Assembly: GCF_000518485.1 (NCBI RefSeq)
Contig: NZ_KI912443.1
Location: 62,001 to 126,000, forward strand
From: Olleya marilimosa CAM030
Lineage (GTDB): Bacteria; Bacteroidota; Bacteroidia; Flavobacteriales; Flavobacteriaceae
DNA: 64,000 nt
Reading direction: 5' to 3'
Program-made: the position numbers and the translations under genes
The notes under the pieces: model-generated
What the model saw: only the letters and a program-made list of their open reading frames with translations
Database searches by the model: none
Told to the model about the DNA's origin: nothing
In this document: piece by piece, positions 43,321 to 51,223 of the stretch
Layout of the letters: each line of letters opens with the position of its first letter
Position numbering within the stretch: the stretch's first letter is position 1

Positions 43321-44172
43321 CTAGTTTTGTGCCATTAAAGCAAAAAACTTATCAATGTTAGGTAGTATTAAAATACGCGTACGTCTGTTTCTAGAACGTC
43401 CTTCGCTAGTGTCGTTATCTGTAACTGGTTTATAGCTGCTTCTACCAGATGCAATTAATTTTTCTGGTGCAACACCAAAGTCTTTTTGTAGTTTTCTAAC
43501 TACAGAAGTGGCACGTAAGACACTTAAATCCCAGTTGTCTGCAACTTTATCTGTACTGATTGTTCTAGAGTCTGTATGACCTTCAATCATGACATCTAAG
43601 CTAGGCTCTGAGTTAATAACGTCTGCTAATTTTTGTAAGATTTTATCAGCTTTTTTGCTAACTCTGTAGCTTCCGCTGTTAAATAACATTTTATCAGAAA
43701 TAGAAATCATAACTACAGTTTCCTCGATGCTAATCGCGATATCATCACTTTCATCTAAATCTGTAGTGTCAACAAAACGTTTTAAATTTAATGATACAGC
43801 CATATTCATTGAGTCTTCCAATGTTGTAACATATTTCATTACCTCTGGACTTACACGACTTAACGTTTCGCGCATACCAACTTTAGCTTTTTCAGAAATA
43901 ACAGCTTTGTTTCCAACTGCATCAAATTTAGTTTGATTTTCTTCAGTTAATACACCTACTTCATTAGTCAGATTATTAATTTTAGAATTATACTCGTTAA
44001 CTCTAGCTTCAATTTTTGCAAATTTAGCTTCTAATTCTTCTTTTTCAACCTGAGTCTTTTGTAATTCACTTGTTATTTCTCCTTTTTCTTGTTCTAAAGC
44101 AACAAATTTCTTTTTAGAAACACATGATGACAATATTACTAAAGCGAATAAGGCTATTGATGTTTTTTTCAT
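43321..44172 (-). CDS. OmpA family peptidoglycan-binding lipoprotein
   Basis: The 283-residue protein has a lipoprotein signal (ALVILSSC, lipid-modified Cys16). A coiled-coil stalk (about 25-85, Glu/Lys-rich) follows, then an OmpA C-terminal domain (about 165-275) with MIEGHTDSRTI, NWDLSVLRATSVVRKL and the EGRSRNRRTRILI motif that binds diaminopimelate. It should anchor the outer membrane to peptidoglycan. The stalk and lipid anchor resemble Pal and MotB-like proteins. It is monocistronic. The 277-bp gap upstream, before the divergent chrA, has no feature I can name. Confidence 0.9.
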   Translation of the reverse strand: MKKTSIALFALVILSSCVSKKKFVALEQEKGEITSELQKTQVEKEELEAKFAKIEARVNEYNSKINNLTNEVGVLTEENQTKFDAVGNKAVISEKAKVGMRETLSRVSPEVMKYVTTLEDSMNMAVSLNLKRFVDTTDLDESDDIAISIEETVVMISISDKMLFNSGSYRVSKKADKILQKLADVINSEPSLDVMIEGHTDSRTISTDKVADNWDLSVLRATSVVRKLQKDFGVAPEKLIASGRSSYKPVTDNDTSEGRSRNRRTRILILPNIDKFFALMAQN

Positions 44173-44449
44173 AAATACATTAATTTTTAGTTATAATATT
44201 TACGAATACAATATTGTTTTGGATGTTTTAAACTTTGTTTTGGTAATATTTTACAAGTTGTTTTAATAAGGGTTAATGTTGTAATGTATTGATTGTGTGT
44301 GGTTAAAAGGTGAGTATTACGTGTTTCTTTTTTTTTAAATGAACGACATTTACTTTATAATTAAGTAGCTAACCAAAGTTACATGCACTTGTTTTTTCTG
44401 TTTTTAAATATTTAATTTAGCTAAAAGTAATAATGAATATTAAATTAAA

Positions 44450-45574
44450 ATGGATACTAAACTTAAAGAGGTTGCAGGTGTATTTTTTAAATTAGGTTGT
44501 TTTGCTTTTGGTGGACCAGCTGCACATATTGCAATGATGGAGGAGGAGGTTGTAACCAAACGTAAATGGATGACTAGAGCTTATTTTTTAGATTTAATAG
44601 GCACTACTAATCTAATTCCAGGACCAAATTCTACCGAAATGACGATGCATTGTGGTTATGAACGTGCTGGTAAAAAGGGATTGTTTATAGCAGGAATTGC
44701 ATTTATATTTCCTGCCATTATAATTACAGCAGTATTAGCTTATTTGTATGTTAAGTATGGTAATCTTCCTGAGGTTGCACCTTTTATTATTGGTATTAAG
44801 CCAGCTGTTCTAGCAATTATTGCTTCTGCAATTATCAAACTGGGTAAAAAAGCTATAAAAACGTTGGAGCTAGGATTAATAGGCTTATTAGTTTTCATAG
44901 CCAGTTTGTTGGGTGTTAATGAGATTTTAGCGCTGCTTTTAGCAGGTATAATTGGTATGTTATATTTTTATTTTAAGAATAAATCATCTAATTCGATTCA
45001 AACAATTGTGCCATTTTTTTTGATCAGTGGTCTAAGTACTTCACTTTTAAAAATAACAGCAATTAATGTGTTTTGGATCTTTTTAAAAGTTGGTGCTATA
45101 TTGTACGGAAGCGGTTATGTGTTGTTTGCTTATTTGGATGCCGAGTTAGTAACTAAGGGATGGTTAACTAGGGTTGAGTTATTGGATGCAATTGCTGTTG
45201 GCCAATTTACACCTGGTCCAGTATTATCTACCTCCACATTTATTGGTTACCAACTCTCTGGTTTTGCAGGTGCCTTAGCTGCAACAACAGGTATATTTTT
45301 ACCTTCTTTTTTATTTGTTCTTATTTTAAATCCATTGATTCCAAAAATGCAAAAATCTAGTTTATTGCGCTATTTTTTGGATGCTGTAAATGTTGCAGCA
45401 GTTGCAGTTATGTTAGCGGTTTTAGTGGTAATGACAAAAGACACTTTAATTGATTGGCAAACCATTGTAATAGCGTTGTTAGCTTTATTATTAGTATTTA
45501 AAACTAAAGTTAGTACTATTTGGGTGATTATAATTGGAGCTGTTTTAGGTTATTTACTTTATAGATTTATGTAA
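44450..45574 (+). CDS. chrA: Chromate transporter family protein, two-domain ChrA
   Basis: The 374-residue membrane protein consists of two homologous CHR halves. The first has KLGCFAFGGPAAHIAMMEEE and LIPGPNSTEM (about 57-66). The second has GAILYGSGYVLFAYLDAELV and AVGQFTPGPVLSTSTFIGYQ (about 246-265). About ten helices are predicted. Long-chain ChrA proteins export chromate, and many also move sulfate-like anions. There is no chrB regulator or other resistance gene nearby, so a housekeeping anion role is possible. Confidence 0.9.
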   Translation: MDTKLKEVAGVFFKLGCFAFGGPAAHIAMMEEEVVTKRKWMTRAYFLDLIGTTNLIPGPNSTEMTMHCGYERAGKKGLFIAGIAFIFPAIIITAVLAYLYVKYGNLPEVAPFIIGIKPAVLAIIASAIIKLGKKAIKTLELGLIGLLVFIASLLGVNEILALLLAGIIGMLYFYFKNKSSNSIQTIVPFFLISGLSTSLLKITAINVFWIFLKVGAILYGSGYVLFAYLDAELVTKGWLTRVELLDAIAVGQFTPGPVLSTSTFIGYQLSGFAGALAATTGIFLPSFLFVLILNPLIPKMQKSSLLRYFLDAVNVAAVAVMLAVLVVMTKDTLIDWQTIVIALLALLLVFKTKVSTIWVIIIGAVLGYLLYRFM

Positions 45575-45576
45575 AC

Positions 45577-45610
45577 AAAAAAAAGCTACCTGATAAGGGT
45601 AGCTTTTTTT
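45577..45610. terminator. Bidirectional terminator between chrA and the phosphate permease
   Basis: AAAAAAAAGCTACC-TGATAAG-GGTAGCTTTTTTT has a 6-bp GC-containing core with A/T runs, placed between two converging genes. Confidence 0.87.
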
Positions 45611-45628
45611 GCTTTAAAGTTTATTAAT

Positions 45629-47914
45629 TTATTCTTCTTCCAGAGTTGCAGGAGTAACAGAAGCATCATGTGCGTTATGGTACTCTTCTAAAAGATTCAT
45701 AGTTGCGCTAAGTAAATCTTTAGTTTCTGATAATAAATTAAAATATAATGTCGTGTTTTTAGGACTAGATTCTTCAGTTCTTGTACGCTCTACTTGTTTT
45801 AATATTTTAGAGGTTACAAGTTCCATTATTTCATTTTTTCTTCCTAAGATATCTCCAATTTGCTCAAATGAACGTGAGTTAAAAGCATTTTGAGTATTGT
45901 TGAAAAATAAATCAAAACGCTCATCAATTTCTTTAAGCTCTTTTATTTGACTGAACTTTAATTTTTTATGGTTGTTGTTTACATGTTTATGACTCATTTT
46001 AGTAATGTAGTCCAACGACTGTGTCATATCTTGTAAATACCCTAAAATATTAATATAAAAGTTACTTGCATTTAAACTAGATTCATCTAAATTTTTAATA
46101 AAATAGAAGATGTTGTCTCTTAGTGCATCCACTTCCGTAGAAAGCTTTATAACTTGTTTTTTATTCTTTTTAAGCAATGCGCTATCTTGTTTAGCTAAAC
46201 CGTTAATAGCATTAGTGTAAATTTTATTTCCTCTTTTTACAACGTTAGCAATGTTCTTAGCACTTTCGTGAATAACACCTTGTACAGAGCTGCTTTCTGA
46301 GTCTGTTAAGCTGTCTTCTGGTGCAATTTTGTTAGATGTTTCCTTATGTGATAAATAGTTTCTAACTAATAAAATAGCAGTAAGTAATAATAATATTGGT
46401 GTCATCACTTTAGGATTCCACTTAATTAAAAAGACAACAGTTCCTGCTGCAAAAAAGGCTCCAATAGCAGTTCCAAACCAACCACCAATTACATTTAGTA
46501 CACCAGCTACTCTATAAACAGCACTCTCACGTCCCCAAGCACGATCTGCAAATGATGTACCCATTGCTACCATAAATGTAACATAAGTTGTAGATAATGG
46601 TAGTTTCATTGATGTTGCAATTGCAATTAATACACCTGCAACCATAAGGTTAACTGATGCTCTAATCATATCAAAAGCAGGTAAATCTTTACTTTGTGTT
46701 TTAGTTAAAGCTTTAGCGCTAGGCTTTTGAAAGCTTTTGTCAATCTTAGCTTGTGTTGATTTAGGTACAATTGCGCTAAAGTAATCAGATAACGCTGATG
46801 TTCCTTTTACAATTCCTCTAGACAGCATGTTTGGTTCAAACTTTTCATGCGTATCACCTTGGCTTGATAAGTTAATTTCAGTTTCGGCAACTGTTTTTGC
46901 TTTTTTAGAAAACCATAACGTTAATACCATAATAGCTCCAGAGATGAACAATAATAAAGGTTCTGCTGGTACTTTTTTCTCTAATATAGCCATAGAGAAA
47001 TCTGCTGGTAACGTTCCTGATGTAGTAAATGCTGTTTGCATAGCATCAAACGAGTGGTATGCTGCCATAGGTACACCAATAAAGTTAACCAAATCATTTC
47101 CAGAAAAAGCTAATGCTAAACCAAAAGTTCCAACCGCAATTACGATTATTAAAACACTTTTTTTAGTGATTTTTTGAAAAGCATAAGAAAATAATGTCCA
47201 TACAATTACACTTCCAATTAGTATGTATAATTCATTTCCTTCAACAACACCATTAATGCTTTTGTAAAAAGGTGTGCCTTTAAGCCCTTTTAAGAATATA
47301 AAGTATGTGATTGAAGCTAAAGAGATTCCTCCAAAAATAGCACCGAAATATTTAGATTTTGTTTCGTATTGAAATGTAAATATTAAACGTGAAACCCACT
47401 GTACTAATGCACCAACTGTAAATGCTATAAAGACTGACATTACAATTCCGGTAATAATCTCGATAGCTTTTTTGGTGTTTATATAGTCACCTAAGTCTGC
47501 AAATGTTTGTGTGTCTGAAGCACTAATTTTAATTAATGACATTACAACCGCAGCACCAAGTAAGTTAAATACAATAGAAACGGTAGTGGATGTAGGTAAT
47601 CCTAATGTGTTAAAAAAGTCAAGAAGTAAGATGTCAGTAATCATTACTGCCATAAAAATGTACATGATTTCTTCAAAACTAAACATAGCAGGTACAAAAA
47701 TACCTTTACGAGCAACTTCCATCATTCCGCTTGAAAATACAGCTCCAATAAAAATTCCTAAACTAGCAACTATCATAATAGTACGCATAGAAATAGCCTT
47801 AGAGCCTATTGCTGAGTTTAAGAAGTTGATGGCATCATTACTAACACCTACAACAATATCAACTACTGCTAATATTGTTATGGCAATCAACATAAATAAA
47901 TAAATATTATCCAT
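45629..47914 (-). CDS. PiT family inorganic phosphate permease with PhoU-like C-terminal domain
   Basis: The 761-residue protein is longer than classical PitA (about 500). The membrane part (1-500) has the two PiT signature halves: VGVSNDAINFLNSAIGS (about 22-38) with LGLPTSTTVSIVFNLLGAA, and a second half with MKLPLSTTYVTFMVAMGTSFADRAWG (about 433-458). The last 200 residues are cytosolic and helical (DALRDNIFYFIKNLDESS and a final EEYHNAHDASV), PhoU-like in layout and probably regulatory. It would import phosphate by cation symport. A candidate PHO box (two AATGTT 11 bp apart) overlaps its promoter, and the OprP-type porin gene lies 78 bp upstream on the same strand. Confidence 0.9.
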   Translation of the reverse strand: MDNIYLFMLIAITILAVVDIVVGVSNDAINFLNSAIGSKAISMRTIMIVASLGIFIGAVFSSGMMEVARKGIFVPAMFSFEEIMYIFMAVMITDILLLDFFNTLGLPTSTTVSIVFNLLGAAVVMSLIKISASDTQTFADLGDYINTKKAIEIITGIVMSVFIAFTVGALVQWVSRLIFTFQYETKSKYFGAIFGGISLASITYFIFLKGLKGTPFYKSINGVVEGNELYILIGSVIVWTLFSYAFQKITKKSVLIIVIAVGTFGLALAFSGNDLVNFIGVPMAAYHSFDAMQTAFTTSGTLPADFSMAILEKKVPAEPLLLFISGAIMVLTLWFSKKAKTVAETEINLSSQGDTHEKFEPNMLSRGIVKGTSALSDYFSAIVPKSTQAKIDKSFQKPSAKALTKTQSKDLPAFDMIRASVNLMVAGVLIAIATSMKLPLSTTYVTFMVAMGTSFADRAWGRESAVYRVAGVLNVIGGWFGTAIGAFFAAGTVVFLIKWNPKVMTPILLLLTAILLVRNYLSHKETSNKIAPEDSLTDSESSSVQGVIHESAKNIANVVKRGNKIYTNAINGLAKQDSALLKKNKKQVIKLSTEVDALRDNIFYFIKNLDESSLNASNFYINILGYLQDMTQSLDYITKMSHKHVNNNHKKLKFSQIKELKEIDERFDLFFNNTQNAFNSRSFEQIGDILGRKNEIMELVTSKILKQVERTRTEESSPKNTTLYFNLLSETKDLLSATMNLLEEYHNAHDASVTPATLEEE

Positions 47915-47963
47915 AATTTTTAATTAAAATAAGTTTGCAAATATCTTTACTGTTTTCGAGTGC

Positions 47964-47980
47964 AATGTTATGACAATGTT
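47964..47980. promoter_or_regulatory. Candidate PHO box before the phosphate permease
   Basis: AATGTT at 47964-47969 and at 47975-47980 are exactly 11 bp apart (GCAATGTTATG, ACAATGTTATG). On the coding strand the repeat ends in TTG, which serves as a -33 element 17 bp before GATATTTG, a one-mismatch -7 element. A PhoB-type response regulator is the expected binder; this is inferred from the period and the gene. Confidence 0.55.
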
Positions 47981-47992
47981 ATGTTTTTTTTG

Positions 47993-49195
47993 TTAAAAAT
48001 GTAGGTCAAATCCAAGTCTAAAGGTAATATTATCTTGGTTACCACTTACAGTTGTGTAACTTAAGTCGGTTTGTACTTTTAATTTGTGACCTACAATGTA
48101 TCTAGAGCCACCTAAAGTATACTGATCCGTTGGTAAGTTTCCTGTTATGGCATCATAAGTTACGGTAGTGTATCTAGCTGCAATTTCATAATTACTTTTA
48201 AACAGATAACCAGCTTGAAGGTTAAGTGCATTACCAGTAAGTACGACATCACCAGTAGGTGTTAAACCATCTGTGTCAATAGCTATTGGTTGATCAGCAT
48301 CTCTGTTTGCATATTCTCCCATAAAACTAAATCCTTTGTATTTAAACATTGCATCTGCAAAAATAGTAGACACATTAGTTTCATACAATGAACCATCGCT
48401 TTTAAACATATAATTTCCTAAACCGCTTCGTTCTCTAACAGCATTTTCGTTAAAGTTGTAAGTAAAACCTAACATTAGTTTTGGTTTCGCTTCTCTTTTT
48501 AAGTCAGCCTGGACATAATCACCTTTTGATTGAAACTTGCCAAAAGGTAAAAACTCTACACGAGCTGTATATTGAAGTCCACCTTCATTACCTTCTGAAA
48601 CATTTCGACCTTCACCTTGAGAAATTGCTAATTTTTCACGCATTAAAAAATTGTCACCTAATTTTGATGTATGACGTAATTGAACACCTAAGTCACGATC
48701 AATATTAAAACGACTATTTAATAAAGAACGGTCAATTAATTGAAGATTTGCTGAAGATACAACACGCTCTATATTACCAGGTAATTTTGTTTGTCCAGCC
48801 CAAAGCTCCCAATTATCTGCAAATTGCCACATAATAACAGCGTCTAGAATGTATCTAGGTGTGTTACGGTTAAATTGATTTGCTCCAGAAAGATCTCTGT
48901 TAGATAAACCTAATTCTATTTTGTATTTTAATTTTGGACTGTAGGCAAAACCATCAAACTTTAAACGTGCACGTCGCACAATAAAATTGTGTTCTGGACT
49001 TGTATATTGCGACCCATCATGATCCCAAGAGGATATAGATCTAACTTGAAAGCGAGGTGCAAATTTTATGCTAAAAGAACTGTCCTTTGCTGTAAAATTA
49101 ATAAGTCCTTTACCAAAAGAGGTGTCGCTAATTTCTTGCGCATAAGCAGACAGCGTCAAGCACAACAATAGTGCAATGGATAAAATAAGTTTCAT
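47993..49195 (-). CDS. Phosphate-selective porin, OprO/OprP family
   Basis: The 400-residue outer-membrane beta-barrel has a signal peptide (1-19, ending AYAQ), then FSIKFAPRFQVRSISSWDHDG and NFIVRRARLKFDGFAYSPKLKYKIELG, the typical first strands of OprO/P porins. WELWAGQTKLPGNIERV and DLGVQLRHT lie in the middle, and a C-terminal Phe closes the last strand (FRLGFDLHF). OprP-type porins form trimeric anion channels, often phosphate or polyphosphate selective. Charge distribution for selectivity cannot be judged here. It is upstream of the PiT permease gene and has two 11-bp-spaced repeats just above its probable -7 element (TTTATTTG, 49221-49228). Confidence 0.85.
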   Translation of the reverse strand: MKLILSIALLLCLTLSAYAQEISDTSFGKGLINFTAKDSSFSIKFAPRFQVRSISSWDHDGSQYTSPEHNFIVRRARLKFDGFAYSPKLKYKIELGLSNRDLSGANQFNRNTPRYILDAVIMWQFADNWELWAGQTKLPGNIERVVSSANLQLIDRSLLNSRFNIDRDLGVQLRHTSKLGDNFLMREKLAISQGEGRNVSEGNEGGLQYTARVEFLPFGKFQSKGDYVQADLKREAKPKLMLGFTYNFNENAVRERSGLGNYMFKSDGSLYETNVSTIFADAMFKYKGFSFMGEYANRDADQPIAIDTDGLTPTGDVVLTGNALNLQAGYLFKSNYEIAARYTTVTYDAITGNLPTDQYTLGGSRYIVGHKLKVQTDLSYTTVSGNQDNITFRLGFDLHF

Positions 49196-49232
49196 TATAA
49201 GGTATTAGTTTTTGTCGCTGCAAATAAATAAC

Positions 49233-49252
49233 TCTAATGTTAACTTAATGTT
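49233..49252. promoter_or_regulatory. Candidate PHO box before the OprP-type porin
   Basis: The coding strand reads AACATTAAGTTAACATTAGA, two AACATT units exactly 11 bp apart. The probable -7 element TTTATTTG starts 7 bp after the core repeats. The same 20-mer occurs, in the opposite orientation, at 54158-54177. Confidence 0.6.
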
Positions 49253-49282
49253 TCCTAAGTATTAACCTTTTAAATTTTAACG

Positions 49283-49312
49283 AAAAAAGACTGCTTTGGC
49301 CAAAAGCAGTCT
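49283..49312 (-). terminator. Orphan leftward terminator in the phosphate-region intergenic gap
   Basis: AGACTGCTTT and AAAGCAGTCT form a perfect 10-bp stem with a 5-base loop, followed on the minus strand by six T. No annotated leftward gene lies between it and the palindromic terminator at 49950. It may therefore end an unannotated small RNA starting near 49385 (GATATTTG, a near -7 element, on the minus strand at 49392-49399). Confidence 0.5.
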
Positions 49313-49504
49313 CATTAGAAATCATAATAATGTAGTCGACAAAAACTAATAGATTATATGACATACTAATTGTGTTGTCTTAAGACAGTAACAAATATCA
49401 ACATACAAAGTGATTTTAATGTAATGCTAATATTATGTAATTATTAAGTGTTGTTATGTTAATTAATGTTTCTTAAGGTTTGATTTTTAGGTACCTAAAA
49501 TTCC

Positions 49505-49543
49505 AATGTTAATTTAATGTTACCTAAATGTTGCATAAATGTT
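49505..49543 (+). promoter_or_regulatory. Candidate PHO box array, four 11-bp direct repeats
   Basis: AATGTT starts at 49505, 49516, 49527 and 49538, a perfect 11-bp period (consensus about TAAATGTTANN). The array ends 10 bp before an exact -7 element (TATCTTTG), where PhoB-type activators usually bind in place of the -35 element. Four units could hold two dimers. Confidence 0.65.
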
Positions 49544-49553
49544 ATCTAATATG

Positions 49554-49561
49554 TATCTTTG
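49554..49561 (+). promoter_or_regulatory. -7 promoter element TATCTTTG
   Basis: This is an exact TANNTTTG match, 25 bp before the ATG at 49587. Transcription should start near 49568, which argues against the ATG at 49569 as the start codon. There is no TTG -33, as expected for an activator-dependent promoter. Confidence 0.6.
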
Positions 49562-49586
49562 AGATATAATGTTAAAACCCATAATT

Positions 49587-49946
49587 ATGAAGAAATCAAT
49601 TTTAGTTTCAATTGCTTTTTTATTTACTGTGGTTTCTTTTGCTCAAGACAAAAGAGATTTAAAACTTAATAAAAACACTAATTTAATAGAAGTTGTTTAT
49701 TATCACGACAATGGAGTTGTAAGCCAAACTGGTGCTTACACTACAGATGGTAAGCTACAAGGTGAGTGGTTAAGTTTTGACGCAGCAGGCAAGAAACAAG
49801 TTTCAGCAAATTATGATAATGGTAAAAAAGTCGGCAAGTGGTTTTATTGGAATGAAACCACTCTTAAAGAAGTAGATTATACTAATAACAAAATTGCTAA
49901 TGTTAGCGAGTGGGAAGTGAAAAATCCAGTAGCTATTAGTAACTAA
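49587..49946 (+). CDS. Small secreted MORN/YwqK-like repeat protein
   Basis: The 119-residue protein has a signal peptide (1-19, ending SFAQ), then YwqK/MORN-type beta repeats such as EVVYYHDNGVVSQTGAYTTDGKLQGEW and KKQVSANYDNGKKVGKWFYW. Similar flavobacterial proteins are often labelled YwqK antitoxin or, wrongly, nicotinic acid mononucleotide adenylyltransferase. No toxin gene is adjacent and the protein is exported, so an antitoxin role is unlikely. The ATG at 49587 is chosen on promoter position and signal peptide quality. Upstream lie four 11-bp repeats, the strongest candidate PHO box array in the window, so it is probably phosphate-starvation induced. Function unknown. Confidence 0.8.
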   Translation: MKKSILVSIAFLFTVVSFAQDKRDLKLNKNTNLIEVVYYHDNGVVSQTGAYTTDGKLQGEWLSFDAAGKKQVSANYDNGKKVGKWFYWNETTLKEVDYTNNKIANVSEWEVKNPVAISN

Positions 49947-49949
49947 GTT

Positions 49950-50003
49950 ATACACATCAAAAAAAAAGCCTTGCATATGCAAGGCTTTTTTTTTGATGTG
50001 TAT
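49950..50003. terminator. 54-bp perfect palindromic bidirectional terminator
   Basis: A 27-bp arm is perfectly repeated inverted with no spacer. The core is GCCTTGCAT/ATGCAAGGC, flanked by nine A and nine T, then ACACATC/GATGTGT. It ends the rightward YwqK-like gene and the leftward beta-helix lipoprotein gene. Confidence 0.92.
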
Positions 50004-50009
50004 TTAGGT

Positions 50010-51179
50010 TTAGTTGATTGTCCAACCAGCTCCCCAAGATGTGTAGTCTGTTCCAGTAGCTGTGTCTTCGCCAGTGAAAAAGTCAGCATCTGTAAAAGTT
50101 ATAGTAGTATCGTTTTTAACTTTAGTTAAAACGTCAACAAAAGTTACTCCTGTTACTTGTAGGTCATCGCTTACAACTCCGTTTCCTGTGTCAGCATCAT
50201 CTAAATCAAAACCTTCAGCATATCCTGTTATCATGATATTGCTAAATAATCCTTGAGTACCAGCTCTTAATCTAACAGCTTCTGATGAGTTAGCCGATCC
50301 TTCACCAATAATAGTTACGTTGTTTACAGTTGGTTTAGAGAATATTCCTGTTGCATTACTAAAGTCAGTATTGTATCCATCTGCTTCAATTGCTTTATCA
50401 TCTGTTGCTCTGTTAGAGATGTAAACATTGTTTAATGTTCCAGAAAAACCTTCTGTCCAATCTACTGAGTCATCTTCTGCATTGATTACAGAGACGTAGC
50501 TTGCATTAACTGTTCCACCAAAAAACTCAATTCCATCATCTTTTCCTGCATAAGCTTGGATGTAATTAACAGATGTTCCGTTACCTACACCATAAAAAGA
50601 GAATCCGTTATTTTCAGATTGTCCATCAGCTGCACCACCAGAATACTCTACACGTACATAGCTTAAAGATCCAGAATTATCGTTTGCAACATTTCCACCG
50701 TAAGGTAAACTTGCAATTTCAGAAGTTGCAGTGTTTGTTCCTGTAACAGAGTTGATAGGTGCTTTTCCTAGTAAGATTAATCCTCCCCAATCTCCAGCAG
50801 CAGGACTTGCAGCGTCAGATGTAAAAACAATAGGGCAATCTGCAGTACCATTAGCTATGATTTGTGCACCTTGAGATATTGCAATATATACATCTGCTCC
50901 AGATGATAATGCCTTAATAGTCATACATGGCGGAATAGTCAAAGTGGTTCCACTTGCCATAATTAAAGATCCATTTAACTTATAAGTGTTGTTAGCATCT
51001 AATGTTAAGTCTTCAGTATAAGTACCAGACAAGAAAATAGTTGAAGGGTCAGTTGGACCTCCTCCAGACGTGTTGTTTGTTACACTGTTGTCGTTAATTA
51101 CAATATCAGATGTGTCATCAGTAGAGCAAGAGAATACTGTTGCTGCTAATGCTAAGCCTAAAATTATTTGTTTTTTCAT
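50010..51179 (-). CDS. Beta-helix lipoprotein encoded with a TonB receptor
   Basis: The 389-residue protein has a lipoprotein signal (AATVFSC, Cys18), then a Ser/Thr/Asn/Gly-rich beta-strand protein. Repeats such as SYVRVEYSGG, NYIQAYAGKDDGIEFFGG, SYVSVINAEDDSVDW and NVYISNRATDDKAIEADG recur about every 24-27 residues, a right-handed parallel beta-helix pattern with regularly placed Asp. It lacks a T9SS sorting domain, so it should be a periplasmic or surface lipoprotein. It lies 44 bp after the TonB receptor gene and is probably its operon partner, a position often taken by a surface substrate-capture lipoprotein. The substrate is unknown; phosphate-containing ligands are suggested only by the neighbourhood. 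Confidence 0.75.
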   Translation of the reverse strand: MKKQIILGLALAATVFSCSTDDTSDIVINDNSVTNNTSGGGPTDPSTIFLSGTYTEDLTLDANNTYKLNGSLIMASGTTLTIPPCMTIKALSSGADVYIAISQGAQIIANGTADCPIVFTSDAASPAAGDWGGLILLGKAPINSVTGTNTATSEIASLPYGGNVANDNSGSLSYVRVEYSGGAADGQSENNGFSFYGVGNGTSVNYIQAYAGKDDGIEFFGGTVNASYVSVINAEDDSVDWTEGFSGTLNNVYISNRATDDKAIEADGYNTDFSNATGIFSKPTVNNVTIIGEGSANSSEAVRLRAGTQGLFSNIMITGYAEGFDLDDADTGNGVVSDDLQVTGVTFVDVLTKVKNDTTITFTDADFFTGEDTATGTDYTSWGAGWTIN

Positions 51180-51223
51180 TGTTTTTAGTTTTTTAGTTGT
51201 ATTATGTTTTTGTGTTATATTTA

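Noticed and set aside
44260-44300. AATGTT and AATGTA near 44.27 kb before chrA as a PHO box
   Set aside because: The two units are 8 bp apart and no phosphate gene is adjacent.
47511-47903. Open frame of 130 codons on the plus strand inside the phosphate permease gene
   Set aside because: It lies wholly antisense to a clear PiT permease, is rich in Ile/Thr from complementary hydrophobic codons and has no recognisable domain.
49455-49480. TATGTT, AATGTT and AAGGTT at 49455, 49465 and 49475 as another PHO box
   Set aside because: The period is 10, not 11, and the last unit deviates. It was noted only as context for the possible small RNA.
49587-49946. YwqK-type antitoxin of a toxin-antitoxin pair
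   Set aside because: The protein has a signal peptide, there is no adjacent toxin gene, and the repeats are generic MORN-like beta repeats.
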